Shown here in pieces: positions 28,501 through 40,749 of a stretch of DNA of 64,000 bases (the stretch's first letter is position 1; the number at the start of each line of letters is the position of its first letter). Below the pieces are notes generated by a model. That model was given only the letters and a program-made list of their open reading frames with translations. It was not told the DNA's origin and searched no databases. Made by a program: the position numbers and the translations under genes. The DNA is from Tetradesmus obliquus (Eukaryota > Chlorophyta > Chlorophyceae > Sphaeropleales > Scenedesmaceae): positions 2,604,001-2,668,000 of the forward strand of contig CP126200.1 of NCBI GenBank assembly GCA_030272155.1, written 5' to 3'.

Positions 28501-29170
28501 CATGCCTGAATCAGAGTATTACCTCGCCAGACGCAATGACCACCGTCAAGAACGCATCAAACACGGCTATAAGCACCCAGCCATCGTGGCAGCGGCACCC
28601 GCACCCTGCAGCGGCAGCAGGCCATAACAACGCTGAGTTGCATGGTGCGCTGCGCTGGCATCTTGCGACACTGAGCACAGCTAGAACATCCAAGGTTGCA
28701 CCAACAACAAGCGCAAACAGCACCAACAGCTCCAAGCACACGACTTCTGAGCACGTGCCAGATGCACAGTACCTCACGCAACCATTTATCACTTTGCGTC
28801 ATGCAGTGCCATACCAGTACAAGCTGTTGATTGCAAACCCAGCAACCTGACGGTGCACATGCATATGTTGCCGGCGCATCTGCAGCAGCAAAGCTTGCCA
28901 TCTTCGGCAGTCGCAATGGCAGCCACCGTGGACCTGTGACGGGTCGTGTATAGATCTACTGCTACGCTGGTCACAGGTGCCCTGGCTGGAAGCACACATG
29001 CATCACCAACAGCACACCTGTATGGCACATTGCGAATCACACCACGCTCTATGCAGCAGCTGCTGCTGCTGCTGGTGCCAGTGCGCCATGTGCCCATGCA
29101 CAGCGGTGCCGCTGCTGTTACTGCCAAGCAGCCAGCAGCAACGCTGCATCGTCCCTGCTGCTGCCTTACT
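28500..29170. other. region between RT relic and MetRS 3' repeat array
   Basis: No supported gene. Base composition returns to GC-rich with CAGCGGCAG-type triplets from about 28570. Confidence 0.4.
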
Positions 29171-30022
29171 TGATGCTGCCGCTGCCACGCTGTGCACAAT
29201 GGCTGCGCGGCTGCATGTCAAGCCAGCAAGCAGCGCGGACTACAGCTGCAATGCCTGCTGCGCCGCACTCGCTGACAGTTGCAATGTCTGCAGCAGCCTA
29301 CACTGCAGCTGCAGCGTTTCGCTGCAGCTCTACCGGATGCTGGCGCCTGCCCCCAACTAGGCCAGCAAGCAGTGAACGCTGCAAGAACGCTGTTCTAAAG
29401 CGCTGCTGTAGCAGTACATCCGCTCAATGCTGGCGCCTGCCAGACTGAGTATAATGACCCAGCCTGTACTGCTACATGCTAAGCCAGCAAGTAGAGCACG
29501 TTACAGCTGCAACACCCCTGCTGCACCGCCCCAAACGGACGCTCCTCTACTTGGTGCTGGCACCTGCCACGCTGGGTACCGCGATCGGGCTTGCTCTGCT
29601 ACATGCCATCCCAGCAAGCAGCGCACGCTGCAGCTGCATTGCTGCTGGAGCTGCCGCTGAACTTCAAGTTGATGCTGGCGCCTGCAGTTCTGGCACCGTC
29701 ACCAGGCCTGCTCTCCTGCATTCCAACCCAGCAAGCAACGCATGCTACAGCCGCGCCACACCTGCTGCACCGCCCCGTGCTTGTACTGCTGCTCTACTTG
29801 GTGCCAGCACTTGCCACGCTGCGAACTGTGGCCGGGCCTGCGCTGCCACCTTCCAGCCAGCAAGCATCGCACGCTGTAGCTGCATGGCCTTTACCGCTGC
29901 TGCTGCTCTAGTTAATGCCAGCACTTGCCACGCTGGGAACTGTGGCCGGGCCTGCGCTGCCACCTTCCCAGCCAGCAAGCATCGCACGCTGTAGCTGCAT
30001 TGCCTTTACCGCTGCTGCTGCT
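29170..30022 (-). repeat. minisatellite built from the MetRS terminal coding segment
   Basis: About seven diverged copies of a 115-126 base unit lie immediately downstream of the MetRS stop codon. Copy landmarks (CTGGCGCCTGCCACGCTGGG or close) occur near 29165, 29337, 29429, 29555, 29674, 29800 and 29918. The same sequence near 30031 is the real last exon encoding [14 protein letters not shown] and its stop. The repeats give long spurious open frames on both strands. Confidence 0.85.
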
Positions 30023-33000
30023 CTACTTGATGCTTGCGCCTGCCACGCTGGGCACCTTGACTGGGCCTGCACTAGTCATCAGCGGCACACCCTTGTAGCA
30101 TGCCACCAGCTCCGCGCTGGTCAGCAGGTCTGGCTGCACCTGCTCAAACACCTGCGGGAGAAGAACAATGTAGGGCAGCAGGGTTTGCATTCAGCTCAAG
30201 GATTCAAAAACGCATGCACATATATGAGATCCAGCTCAGCGCTAGTCAGCAGGCCCGGCTGCACCTACTCGAACACCTGCGCGGGTGCATGGTATTGTAG
30301 GACAATGCAGTACAGTATGAAGGGAGCCCACAGGATGATGCCCTGTACATGTTTGGATCCTGCTGCGAATTGCCGTTGGGAAAGGTCGTCACTGTCACGC
30401 GCTGCCCCCCCCCCCCCCCCCACCCCACCCCACACCCACACACCCACCAATCCAAGCGCGCACCTCCTTAGGGTTAGAGCTGCTCGTCTAGCTGCTGGCG
30501 GAAGCCCGCCCCCTCACCCACTCCCACCCGACCCAACCATCCAAACGCACACCAAATCTCGCTGCAGCACCCCCGCACCTTCTTCTTGGGGTTGAGCTGC
30601 TCGTCAGGCTGCTGGCTGAAGCCCTCCACTGTCACACGCTCCCCAATGGCGGCACCTGCCGGCGGCTCCAGCAGCTCCACCTGCGCAGCACAGGCAAATC
30701 GCGGTACAAACTTCACAAGGCTGGGCAGAAAGTTTTAGGCACTGTACATGAGAAGCTGCACACGCGGAAGCATATCAATGTGCATGGCTTGCCGGCGGCT
30801 TTAGCAGCTCCACCTGCGCAGCACAGGTGAGTGGCAGGCGGGGTTATGAGCGAGAAATGAAAGAACGCATGCTTTCAAATAAATGTGGTAGATGTAGCAG
30901 GTGAGAAGTATATATAGATGTGGTGCTGCCAGCCTAAAACTGCCGGCACGCTGACAACCGCAGAAAGGTGATGACAAGCGGGGTGTTTGAGGTGTGGTGT
31001 GTTTGTCCAATCGCACGCGAAACACACCTTGCCGGACTCCGGGTGTGTCGCAGCCAGCACCATGGCCTGGCTGGTGATGCCGCGCATGGCTGCTGGCTTC
31101 AGGTTAGCCACCACCAGCACGCGCCGCTGCTGCATCTCAGCCTCGGGGATGTGCTTCACCAGCCCACTCACCACCGTGCGCGGGCCTGCAACAGATCAGG
31201 GTTGAAAATGAGACAGCAAGCATGCATCAGTCAGCAAGCACCGGCGATCCAAGAGCCTAAATTTCAGGCACTTTGTGCGCTTAACCACGCTAGTTTCTTG
31301 CAAGCGTAATATAGCACAAGCACTTGAAACGAGCAGAACAACTGGGACCAGCACACGCCTGCGTCACGGAACTTCACACGCTGAACTCCCGCCATGCTTC
31401 CCACCTGTTGCCTCCCCCACATCGATCTCCTCCACATACAGGCTGTCCGCATCCGGGTGCCGCCACGCCTTGGTGATCAGCCCCACGCGGATATCTATCC
31501 GGCTGATGTCCACCGGCCCCTCCGGCTCCGCCTGCTTCTTGCCGCCGCCCTTGCTGCTGCTGCTGCCCTTGCCTGCTGCTGCTGCTGCTGCTGCTCCCTG
31601 CTTGCCACCTGCTGCTGCTGCCGCCGCTGCTGCTGCATCTTCGGCCTGATTGCCGCCAAAGCGAGCCCGCAGGCCTTCAATCACCTCATCCTTGATCTCA
31701 GTGATCAGCGGGGCTGGCTTGCCGATCACATGGTCGCCGGGCACGAGGGTGTGCGGCTGTGCTGCTGCTGCTGCCAGCTCGTCCGTGAGGTTGGCTGCTG
31801 AAGGCGGCAGAGCAAGCTGCTCCAGGATTTTGGCGGTGAGGGTGGGCATGTAGGGCGAGATGAGCGCAGCCAGCAGCCGCACCACACCCACGCCTGCAGG
31901 ACAACAAGCAGTATGTTGCAGCATGGTTTCAACAGAGGTTGTGGCGGTGAGGGTGGGCATGTAGGGCGAGATGAGCGCAGCCAACAGCCGCACCAAACCC
32001 ACGCCTGCAAGGAAACAACCGTCATGTTGCAGCAGGGTTTCAGCATGTGACAGCCAAGTTGCTGGAGAGAGTGTGGCGGTGAGGGCGGGCATGTAAGGCG
32101 AGATGAGCGCAGCCAGCAGCCGCACCACACCCACGCCTGCAAGCGGTGAAATGCGGGCTGGAATCAGCAGGAGAGTTGTGCATGGAACAAGGCTGACTTT
32201 GTGCCAGTCACCCGGCGAGATGAGCGCAGCCAGCAGCCGAACCACACCCACGCCCGCAAGCAAAAGGAGGTTGTCATAGGTTCAACAGTCCATTAGACAA
32301 TGCAACAAGCAGCACCAGGCCATTGTGTGCGTGCTGCTGGCATCAGGGAGGCCAGTGTGCATGGCCACTGCACCCGCAGCCACGGACCAACAGGCAATGC
32401 TCAAACGCTGCATCACAATGCCTATGAAAGCGCAGTCCAAGGTATCTGGAAAACAACACGGTACTGCATGGAGTGCCCAAATTCCAATAAAAAATTGAAC
32501 CGCGGTCACCTGCCGCCACCAGTGTTGCTGCGTGCTCCGGGTCTGTCTTGACCACCATGGCTCGGTCTGTGTGGTCAACGGCCAAAAAAACAGGCACAAC
32601 ACTAACTTTGGCAACAAAACTTACCTGCCGCCACCAGCGTTGCCGCGTGCTCCGGGTCGGTCTTGACCACCTTGAAGGGCTCAGTCTCCGTGATGAACTT
32701 GTTGCCCTCGGCTGACACAGCCATGGCCAGGCGGATGCCGTCACGCAGCTTCATCTGCAGGTGAGGGCCCAGAGTGACAGATTGCAAGGGAACACATGCA
32801 AGCATATCAGTGGAACAAATCACAATACACTATCAGCCCGGTTCACCAAGTATGCACAGCCAGCACGGCACTGGCAACAATTCAAATGTGCACAGTGCCA
32901 GCCACTGCAACCTCGTCGTGCAGTGCTAGCCAACTTGAACTCCACAGTTGAGTGCAGCACGGAATTGAGCTAGCGTCACACCTGTACCGTCAACCTGAGA

Positions 33001-36000
33001 ACACGATACTCTCACCCCACTCATCAACGCACCTTCTCCATGGCTGCGATGTACTCCTGCACCTTGGCCGCCACTGCAGCGCCCAGCGCGTCAACCGCCT
33101 CCTGGCCCTTGGCGGTGGCTGCGGGCACCTTGCCGTCGAAGAACTTGGCCACAAACACCAGCGCCCTGGCGGCAGCAGCAAGAAGCAGAAGGGCAGCAGA
33201 CACATGTGCATTGAGTTGATGCCTTGTGTGTAGGCGCTTGGCCACAAGCACCAGCGCCCTGGCAACAGCAGCCAAAGCACAGCACATGACAGAGGCAGGT
33301 AAGTCAGCAGGAAGGTGTGCGTTGGGCGGGCCCAGCACACGCTGAGACCGTGCTGCATACAATACAGCCGGCAAGACAGCCAACAGATCATACATGCATG
33401 TGCACCCATTCCCGTGACAGCCGCCGCTGCAACCACCCTGCACCTGTTGACAACGTTGCCCAGGTTCTTGAGCAGCTCATTGTTTCCAGCAGCTACTGCC
33501 GCATGCACACAGGCGCACCAGACCCACCAAGTCACGTCATACACCATCACATATGGCCGCATTGTTCGGTTCCCGCACCTGTTGACGAAGTTGCCCAGGT
33601 TCTTGAGCAGCTCGTTGTTGCTGCGCGCCTGCAGGTCTGCCCACTTGAAGTCCGTGTCCTGCGCCTCTGGCCGGTTGGCCAGCAGGTAGTAGCGCCACAC
33701 CTCGACAGGGATGCCCGTCTCCACTGCATCTGTGCCAAACACGCCTGCAGTGCAGCGGTTTTGTGCAGTAAATTCATCAGCATTGCAGCAGCGGGCAGAT
33801 AGCAGCGGCGCCACACCTCGACAGGGATGCCTGTCTCCACCGCGTCCGTGCCAAACACGCCTGCACAATGGAACAACAGAGGCAGATGCAGCACAATGAT
33901 AAGGAGCAGAGGAATTGCAGGGTGTGTGCGCCTCGGGCCGGTTGGCCAGCAGGTAGTAGCGCCACACCACGACAGGGATGCCTGTCTCCACTGCATTTGT
34001 GCCAGACACGCCTTCAGCAACCGCAGGAAGACAATGCGAGGCAGAGACGTTTGAGACTTTAGAAGGCTGGCTGGGAGGTAGTAGCGGGCTGGTTCCCAGC
34101 AGGCAATTGCACCACGCATCCACAATTGCCGAACCTCGAGGTACCCAGTGACGCTGGTGATGCTCTACAAGCACCCTGCAAGCCTACAATTCACACCGAA
34201 GTTCACACCAAATGTGACGAAAGTTCACGCTGGAGCTCACACCCACCCGTGCCGCGGCTCTTGCTGAACTTCCCGCCCTCGTAGTTGAGGTACTCGGTGA
34301 CGCTGATGTTCTTCATCATGGTCCAGCGGCCGCCGCTGCCCAGCAGGCTCGCCGGGAAGATCACTGTGTGGAAGGGCACGTTGTCCTTGCCCATGAACTG
34401 CACCAGCTCCACGTCCTCAGGGGAGTGCCACCTGCAGAGAACACAGTGAATGAAGCAGGGGATGTTATAGTGAAGATCATGGCGAAGATGGCGAGAAGGA
34501 TCACATGACAGCGAAGATCATTGTGTGGAAGGGCACGTTGTCCTTGCCCATGAACTGTACCAGCTCCACGTCCTTTGGGGAGTGCCACCTGCAAGAGATG
34601 GGAGGAACACATTGAACACAACGTAAAGCATTGTAAAAGGGCACATTGTCTTTGCCCACTGCACCAGCTCCACGTCCTTAGAGGAGTGCCGCCTGCAGAT
34701 CACCACAGTGGAGTCTAGGGTAGAGATCTTAGTGAAGATGGTGGGGCGTATTCAGGGAAGATCGCGGAGTGGAAGGGGCACGTTGTTCTTGTCCATGAAT
34801 TGCACCAGGTCCACGAAGAAGTGCAAGCGCCACCTGCATTTGACGTGAAGATCACAAGGAAGACGACGTGAACATGTCCAACCATGGTACAACAAGTCCC
34901 TGACACGCAACTCACCACTGCTGCCACTGGTCGGTGTAGTTGGCGGTGATGCTGATGTAGCCGACCGGCGCGTCAAACCACACGTAGAAGACCTTGTCCC
35001 GGTAGCCCTCCAGCGGCACAGGGATGCCCCACTTGAGGTCGCGCGTGATGCAGCGCTGCTTGAGCCCGTCACGCATCCATGCAGACGTCACCTGGGGCCA
35101 CAAACGACAGCAGTTTTTGTAAATGTTATGCAAACGCTAGCTACTGTGCACTGAACTCCTCACAGGCTAATGCAGCACTCCTTGAGGCCGCCAGGCATTC
35201 ACGCTGATGCCGCCTGCACAGCAAGTGGCAGATCAAGATCATGCATCAAGTTGCTGGGCGAGTCAGCCCTCAAGTGGCACGGGGATGCCCCACTTGAGGT
35301 CGCGCGTGATGCAGCGCTGCTTCAGCCCGTCACGCATCCACGCAGACGTCACCTGCGGCCACAGATCAGGCAGCAGATCATCAACAGTTCACAGGTAGGT
35401 CGGTGCAAGCACTAAATGCCGTCAAGGCTGATGCAGCGCTGCTTCAGCCCGTCACACATCCACGCACACGTCACCTGCGGCCACAAATGACAGCAGATCA
35501 TGTATTGTTCACAGGTAGGTATTATGCAAGCACTATACGCAATGAGCCTGATGCAGCGCAGCTTCAGCCCGTCACGCATCCACGCAGACGTCAGCTGCAG
35601 CCAAGAGTGGCAGTGATCAATAACAGTTCACAGCTGAGTATTGCTGAGTGTTGTGAAAGCACTGAACGCCATGAAGGCTGATGCAGCGCAGCTTCAGCCC
35701 GTCACGCATCCACGCAGACGTCAGCTGCAGCCAAGAGTGGCAGTGATCAATAACAGTTCACAGCTGAGTATTGCTGAGTGTTGTGAAAGCACTGAACGCC
35801 ATGAAGGCTGATGCAGCGCTGCTTCAGCCCGTCACGCATCCACGCTGACGTCACCTGCGGCCACACATTTGACAGCAGACCAGATACAGCTGCAAGCAGT
35901 TCACTCTCCAAACGTCCAGCTGGCTGGTGGTTCAGATGTAGCCCTGCAGCTGCTGTTACCTGTTGTATGGGAAGCCTGTTGTATTCAAAGTAAGCTGTGC

Positions 36001-38263
36001 CCGCAGACCACCCACCTGCACGCAGTTGGCGCTCCAGCCGCCCAGCTGGCTGGTGGTGTCAATGTAGGCCTGCAGCCGGTCGCTGAGCTTGGGCAGGTCC
36101 AGGAAGAGGTGCTTGGTGGAGCGGATGACTGGCTTGGTGCCGGTGAGCTTGCAGCGCGGGTTGAGCAGGTCGGTGGGGTTCATCAGCCCGCCGCACTTGT
36201 CGCACTGGTCGCCGCGCGCATCCTGCAGGGGTGCGGCGAGGCAGCACACAAAGTAGGTCAAGTAAGAACTCTAACGCTGTGTCAGAGTAGTGCATAACGC
36301 GTGCTTCTGCTTCCAGCAAAGTATGCAGCTGTCAGCCCAGGTTGATGCTTGGGTTATGCAGGGGCAGCAGTACCAGAAGCAGTAGTCTCCGGTGCTGCAC
36401 ACCAGGCTGCTAAACTTGCGGTCATCTTTGAACTGCAGCTGCAATTCATCATGCCCTGCCTCACCTTGTAGCCGCACTTGGGGCAGGTGCCGCTCACAAA
36501 ACGGTCTGCCAAACACTTCATTGTGACAAACCAACAGCACACCATGCATGCAGCTGCCCTTATCCAGCGTCAGCATCAAAATACTGCCTGGGGCAGAGAC
36601 TCGGCTCGCACCTCGTAGCCGCACTTGGGGCAGGTGCCGCTCACGAAGCGGTCTGCCAGGAACTTGCCAGCTGCCTCGCTGTACAGCTGCTCCATGACCT
36701 GCTCGCTGATGTTGCCGGCCTGCCACAGGTCTTGGAACAGGCCCTGGCAGATCTCCGTCTGCGCCCTGCAATAAAAATGAACACATAATCATTGAAGGCG
36801 CATTATGGTGTTGATGAAAATTGAGAGAAGGAAGTGTTGCCGGCCATCCACAGGTCCTGGAACAGGCCGTGGCAGGTCATTGTCTGCCCCCTGCAAACGG
36901 AATACAAGCGAACCATGACACACGCTGTGCACATACATGATGAACGCACTTGACGCAACCAAACAACACCTGGAGGGCAGCTGTTGCAGTTCAGCATGCA
37001 TGTATGCCTGGGCGCTGCGTGCACAGGAAGCAAGCGATATGACAATCGTGAGCCGCACAACTGACAAGGCTCATGCACCAATCCCCAACTGTGCCGCCTC
37101 ACCGCGTGGGTGTGCGCCCAAACTTGTCGAAGCTGCAGCCGAACCACTCGTACACCGCCTTGTGCACCGCGTGGTACTTGTCGCAGATCTCCTGGCAGCT
37201 CAGGCCCTCCTCCAGCGCCTGCGGCAGCAACAACAAATGAGTCAGGAGTTGCAGCCGTCAGCATGTCTGCAGCCGCCACTGGGCTAGCGCAGGCCCTCCT
37301 CCATCGGCTGTGGCAGCAACAACATATCAATTACGATTAATTACGAGTTGCGGCCGTCAGCATGTCTGCAGCCGCCACTAGGCTAGCACAGGCGCTCCTC
37401 CAGCGTCTGCGGCAGCACTGAAAGCATCGGAGCTTTGACACTGACGGCCCCAACATGTCTGCAGCCACGGCTGTGTGCTGTCCCTGCAAGTCTGCATGCT
37501 TCTGCAGCCACACCTTTGTCTCGTTGCCGTGCCATACTTGTCAGTGCCGTGCATGGCGACCAGCCACAAGGATTGCACATTTCTTGCATGCTCCCACCGC
37601 AAATCCACAAACCAGCATGCAGCCGCACCTTTGTCTCTGTTGCCGTGCAGTACTCGTCCGTGCCACACATGAAGATGGCATTGTAGCCGCTGTGAGAAAC
37701 CTCAAGGCAAGACAAATGTGCCGCAGCAAGCACGTCATCCTAACCGCATCTGTGTCTCTGTCGCCGTGCCATACTTGTCAGTGCCGCGCATGGCGACCAG
37801 CCACAAGGCATGCACGTTTTTTGCATGCTCCCACTGCAAATCTACAAACCAGCATGCAGCCGCACCTTTGTCTCTGTTGCCGTGCCGTACTCGTCCGTGC
37901 CGCACATGAAGATGGCGTTGTAGCCGCTGTGAGAACCTCAAGGCAAGACAAATGTGCCGCAGCAAGCACGTCATTCTGACCGCACCTGTGGCTATGTCGC
38001 TGTGCCATACTCGGCAGTGCCGCGCATGGCGACCAGCCACAACGCATTCACATTGCTTGCATGCTCCAACTGCAAATATACAAACCAGCATGCAGCCGCA
38101 CCTTTGTCTCTGTGGCCGTCCCGTATTCGTCCGTGCCGCACATGAAGATGGCATTGTATCCGCGGCTGCGGGCGTAGCGGGCGTAGCAGTCTGCTGACAG
38201 CACGCAGCCGATGATGTTGCCCAGGTGCGGCACGTTGTTCACGTACGGCAGCGCGCTCGTGAT

Positions 38264-38295
<32 letters not shown>

Positions 38296-40749
38296 GCAGC
38301 GCGTCACAATGCTGTGCCAGCATGCAAATCGGCACCCTAAACTTGAGCCACAGCTACACGCATCCTGCAGGATCCTGCTTGAGTTGATCAGGGTCGCAGC
38401 TACAGGATCAACACTGCACGAATTCCAGCCGAATCCCGCATAAAATTAGCTAGGAAGGCGTTGAAGGCCGCACTTGCGCATATCTGTCACAGTTGCTCAA
38501 TTGTGAGCCGCGTCTCACCAGGATGTTGCGCTGGCCCTTCTTTGGCAGCTTGGGCTGCTTGGCCTGGAAGGCAGCAGCGTCCGCCTCAAAGCACGCCAGC
38601 AGCGCGCCAGCAGGTGCACCACCCAGCAGCTGCAGCAGCAGACGATGCACAGCAGAGGCACTACAACACATGAGCCATAGGCAGTACATGTACCAGAAGA
38701 CGCTAGCTTCGTTTGTGCCAGCAGCGCGCCAGCAGGCACACCAGCCAGCAAGTGCAGCAGCACGGGCAGGTGAAGGAGCAGAGGCAGTGCAAACAACAAA
38801 AACAGATGAGTGTGTGATCAGTGTGTGAGCCATAGCCTACGGCCAGGCCCATAGGCAGTACACCTACCACAGGACGGGTAGGGAGTTTTGCATCATGTGA
38901 CAGCCACAGGAGGGAGCCGCCAAAACAGCCACCCACAGCGAGCACAACGTGCATGGTTCACAGCCAAGCAGGGAACAAGTGCTGTGCAAGGTACACGCCA
39001 AGGGCTGCTGTGCCTGCAAGGCGCGTGTGAGTGCATCATAAATTAAGCACGTGTCGCTGTGCCTGCTGTAACTGCTGCTGCTTTTCCTGCCTGGCTACGG
39101 CTGCTGTCATTGCTGTTAAACATGCATGACAATCGCCTTAAAACAACACACAGCCCAGCTGCAAGTGTGTAGCCACCTTGCTGCTGCTGGCACGCCCTGG
39201 TACTGTCTAACAAGCTCATCTGCTGCTGCTGCTGCTGCTGGTTGTGGTGGTGGTGGTGGTGGTGGTGGTGCTGCTGCTGCCCCCCTGCTGCTCACCGCAT
39301 CCGTCCCTGCCTTGACAGCTGCCTCAGCTGCAAGCTTGTCCATGAAAGCAGCAACAGCAGCAGGCAGCGCCACTGCGCCCTGCTCACGCAGCGGCAGCAG
39401 CGTGCAGTAGACAGCAACCTGCAGCACAGATACATGTTGCACCAAAAATTGAGGCAGTCAGCAGCTTGCAGGAGAAGTGCAGGGCAGCAGGATGCAGGCT
39501 GCATCCTCAGCCAGCATCATGCCATGATGTAGGAAGCAAAGGATGAGGAGGAGCAGGCAGCGATTGAAATACTTGTGAAGAACCATGCATCAGAGTGTGT
39601 GCGGCGTGCAAGGATACCAGTTGAACAACTGGGTGATGCCAATCAGCATGTACAGCTGTCAACTGAACCTGTTGCTGATCGCGTTGCGGAATGGCCCTGC
39701 AGCAGTGGCTGGTGGTGCTGCTGCTACTGCCACCACTGCCGCATGGGTTTGCTAGAGCAGTGCTTGCAGTGTTTCCTGAGCTACGTATTGTTGGCTAAAC
39801 ATACACCTCATGCGTCCAATGCAATATATGCAACAGCATTCCGCTGCACACGTCACACCACGCGTCGTACGATGCACATGCAACTGGTGATACCGCTGCT
39901 GCTGCAGCGCCGCTTGCTTGTCTCGCGAAGCACGCTGACTCACAATAGTTCACATGATGCAACAGATGCAGTCATGCTGGTGCACTTGCAGGAAACACAA
40001 ACCAGCACAAGCAAGCTCAGCACTTACGTCTGCCAGAGAGATGCTGTTTCCTGCAAGCAACCCTCCGCACTTGCTCAGCTGCGTGTCAAGCTCAGCAAGT
40101 GCTGCTGCTGCTGCATCGCCTCCTGCAAACACGGCTGGCCGCAGCTGCCCGGCCTCCCATTGCAGCCAGCGGTCCACAGCTGCTGCTGCTGCGCTGTCGG
40201 CTGGAGCTAGAGCGCTGCTAGCGCCTGTGATATCAGTGGAGCAGCAATTAGCAGCAGCGGGTCAGGGGTGGCGGTTGGCAAAGCAGCTGCACATAAGTGC
40301 TGGGAGTGTAGGGGACTATACATCTAGCGCATGCAAGCATGATGGAGACATATGGGATAGTATTGATAACAACAAGTTTTATGCAATAAAGCTTGATGAG
40401 AGTGACATGCCCTTTCATGGCATGCAGCAGCAGTGGTAACCGCAGCTACAGCAGGCTGCTGTCAGCTGCTGTGTGCCTGCTGCACCACTATACGTCTCAC
40501 ACACATTGCACAGCCTACGAGGAATAAGAGCAATAGGGACATACCAAGAACATAAAGGGCCGCCGCATTTGGCTCCAATAAGCTGACACCGTCTGGGGTG
40601 CTCAAGCACAGTGAGGGTGTTCCAAAGAGGTTGGTGGGCTCCTGACCGTCAGCGACTACTTTGGTTTCAATGCTCACATTCGCAAATGCTGCAGCGATGC
40701 TGGTTTTCAGTGCCTGAGCATCACCCGGCCGAACCACCAAGGTGGCCAT
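30023..40749 (-). CDS. MARS1: cytosolic methionyl-tRNA synthetase with GST-like and EMAPII-like domains
   Basis: Charges tRNA-Met. Seventeen exons close in phase to 980 residues: 40749-40545, 40224-40028, 39418-39296, 38629-38519, 38263-38102, 37218-37103, 36765-36612, 36222-36016, 35091-34916, 34431-34247, 33744-33579, 33165-33033, 32754-32625, 31893-31405, 31185-31028, 30680-30579, 30151-30023. Residues 1 to about 175 are GST-like ([26 protein letters not shown]). The catalytic core has the HIGH-type PHLGNI after [11 protein letters not shown], zinc-binding CPKCGYE/CDKCGG, FDAPVGY and the KMSKS variant KFSKS. The anticodon domain includes [15 protein letters not shown]. After a Lys/Ala linker comes an Arc1/EMAPII tRNA-binding domain ([49 protein letters not shown]). 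There is no organelle presequence. Introns are full of exon-edge copies. Confidence 0.95.
30404..30440 (-). repeat. C/G homopolymer run in a MetRS intron
   Basis: About 18 consecutive C on the + strand are followed by CACCC units. The transcribed RNA would carry a long G run able to form G-quadruplexes. Confidence 0.7.
31960..32260 (-). repeat. three decoy copies of MetRS exon 14 start
   Basis: The + strand sequence GAGATGAGCGCAGCCA onward through CACGCCTGCA appears at 31857-31898 (true exon edge) and again at about 31967-32008, 32098-32139 and 32217-32260. Each copy keeps the acceptor side. Confidence 0.9.
32508..32575 (-). repeat. decoy copy of MetRS exon 13 end
   Basis: ACCTGCCGCCACCAG through the segment encoding [11 protein letters not shown] recurs about 115 bases from the true exon edge at 32625. 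Confidence 0.85.
33230..33485 (-). repeat. decoy copies of MetRS exon 12 start and exon 11 end
   Basis: 33236-33262 repeats the start of the exon beginning at 33165 (CACCAGCGCCCTGGC). 33440-33485 repeats the end of the exon finishing at 33579 (GCACCTGTTGAC, then CAGGTTCTTGAGCAGCTC). Both lie in the same intron. Confidence 0.85.
33798..34016 (-). repeat. two decoy copies of MetRS exon 11 start
   Basis: About 33803-33862 and 33930-34014 repeat the segment encoding [20 protein letters not shown] with its acceptor. The first copy has an altered inner section and the second changes GTD to GTN. Confidence 0.85.
34518..34835 (-). repeat. three decoy copies of MetRS exon 10 start
   Basis: Copies near 34520-34592, 34638-34695 and 34765-34838 repeat the segment for [19 protein letters not shown] with the CACCTGCA acceptor. 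The copies carry deletions and substitutions, with divergence increasing with distance. Confidence 0.9.
35300..35870 (-). repeat. five decoy copies of MetRS exon 9 start, including a perfect 130-bp pair
   Basis: ATGCAGCGCTGCTTCAGCCC and the following CACGCAGACGTCACCTGC recur at about 35310, 35428, 35551, 35681 and 35811. The true exon edge is at 35091. Units 35551-35680 and 35681-35810 are identical over 130 bases including intron sequence. Confidence 0.95.
36440..36500 (-). repeat. decoy copy of MetRS exon 7 end (zinc-knuckle segment)
   Basis: The bases repeat the segment encoding [13 protein letters not shown] with its donor, about 150 bases beyond the true edge at 36612. Confidence 0.85.
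36836..36890 (-). repeat. decoy copy of MetRS exon 7 start
   Basis: The segment for FQDLWQAGN with its acceptor (CCACAGGTCCTGGAACAGGC) is repeated upstream of the exon starting at 36765. Confidence 0.8.
37280..37415 (-). repeat. two decoy copies of MetRS exon 6 start
   Basis: GCAGGCCCTCCTCC(A)..GGCAGCA recurs near 37288-37322 and 37388-37415, upstream of the exon beginning at 37218. The phrase GTCAGCATGTCTGCAGCCGC is duplicated between them. Confidence 0.8.
37500..38101 (-). repeat. about 240-bp tandem array derived from MetRS exon 5 end
   Basis: Two full units spaced about 235-240 bases repeat the segment for [15 protein letters not shown] (copies near 37628-37690 and 37868-37925) plus intron sequence. 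More diverged half-copies near 37508, 37745 and 37986 contain CGTGCCATACTTGTCAGTGC. The functional exon ends at 38102. Confidence 0.9.
38698..38758 (-). repeat. decoy copy of MetRS exon 4 start
   Basis: GCCAGCAGCGCGCCAGCAGG recurs upstream of the exon starting at 38629. Confidence 0.75.
39238..39272 (+). repeat. GTG triplet run in a MetRS intron
   Basis: (GTG)9 approximately, flanked by CTG units, lies in the intron after exon 3. Confidence 0.85.

Noticed and set aside
29476..29994. Open + strand frame of about 170 residues
   Set aside because: It lies wholly in the minisatellite downstream of MetRS and reads repeated units in translation.
37500..38101. Regularly spaced repeats resembling a CRISPR array
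   Set aside because: The units are 235-240 bases and derive from a MetRS exon. This is a eukaryotic nuclear locus.
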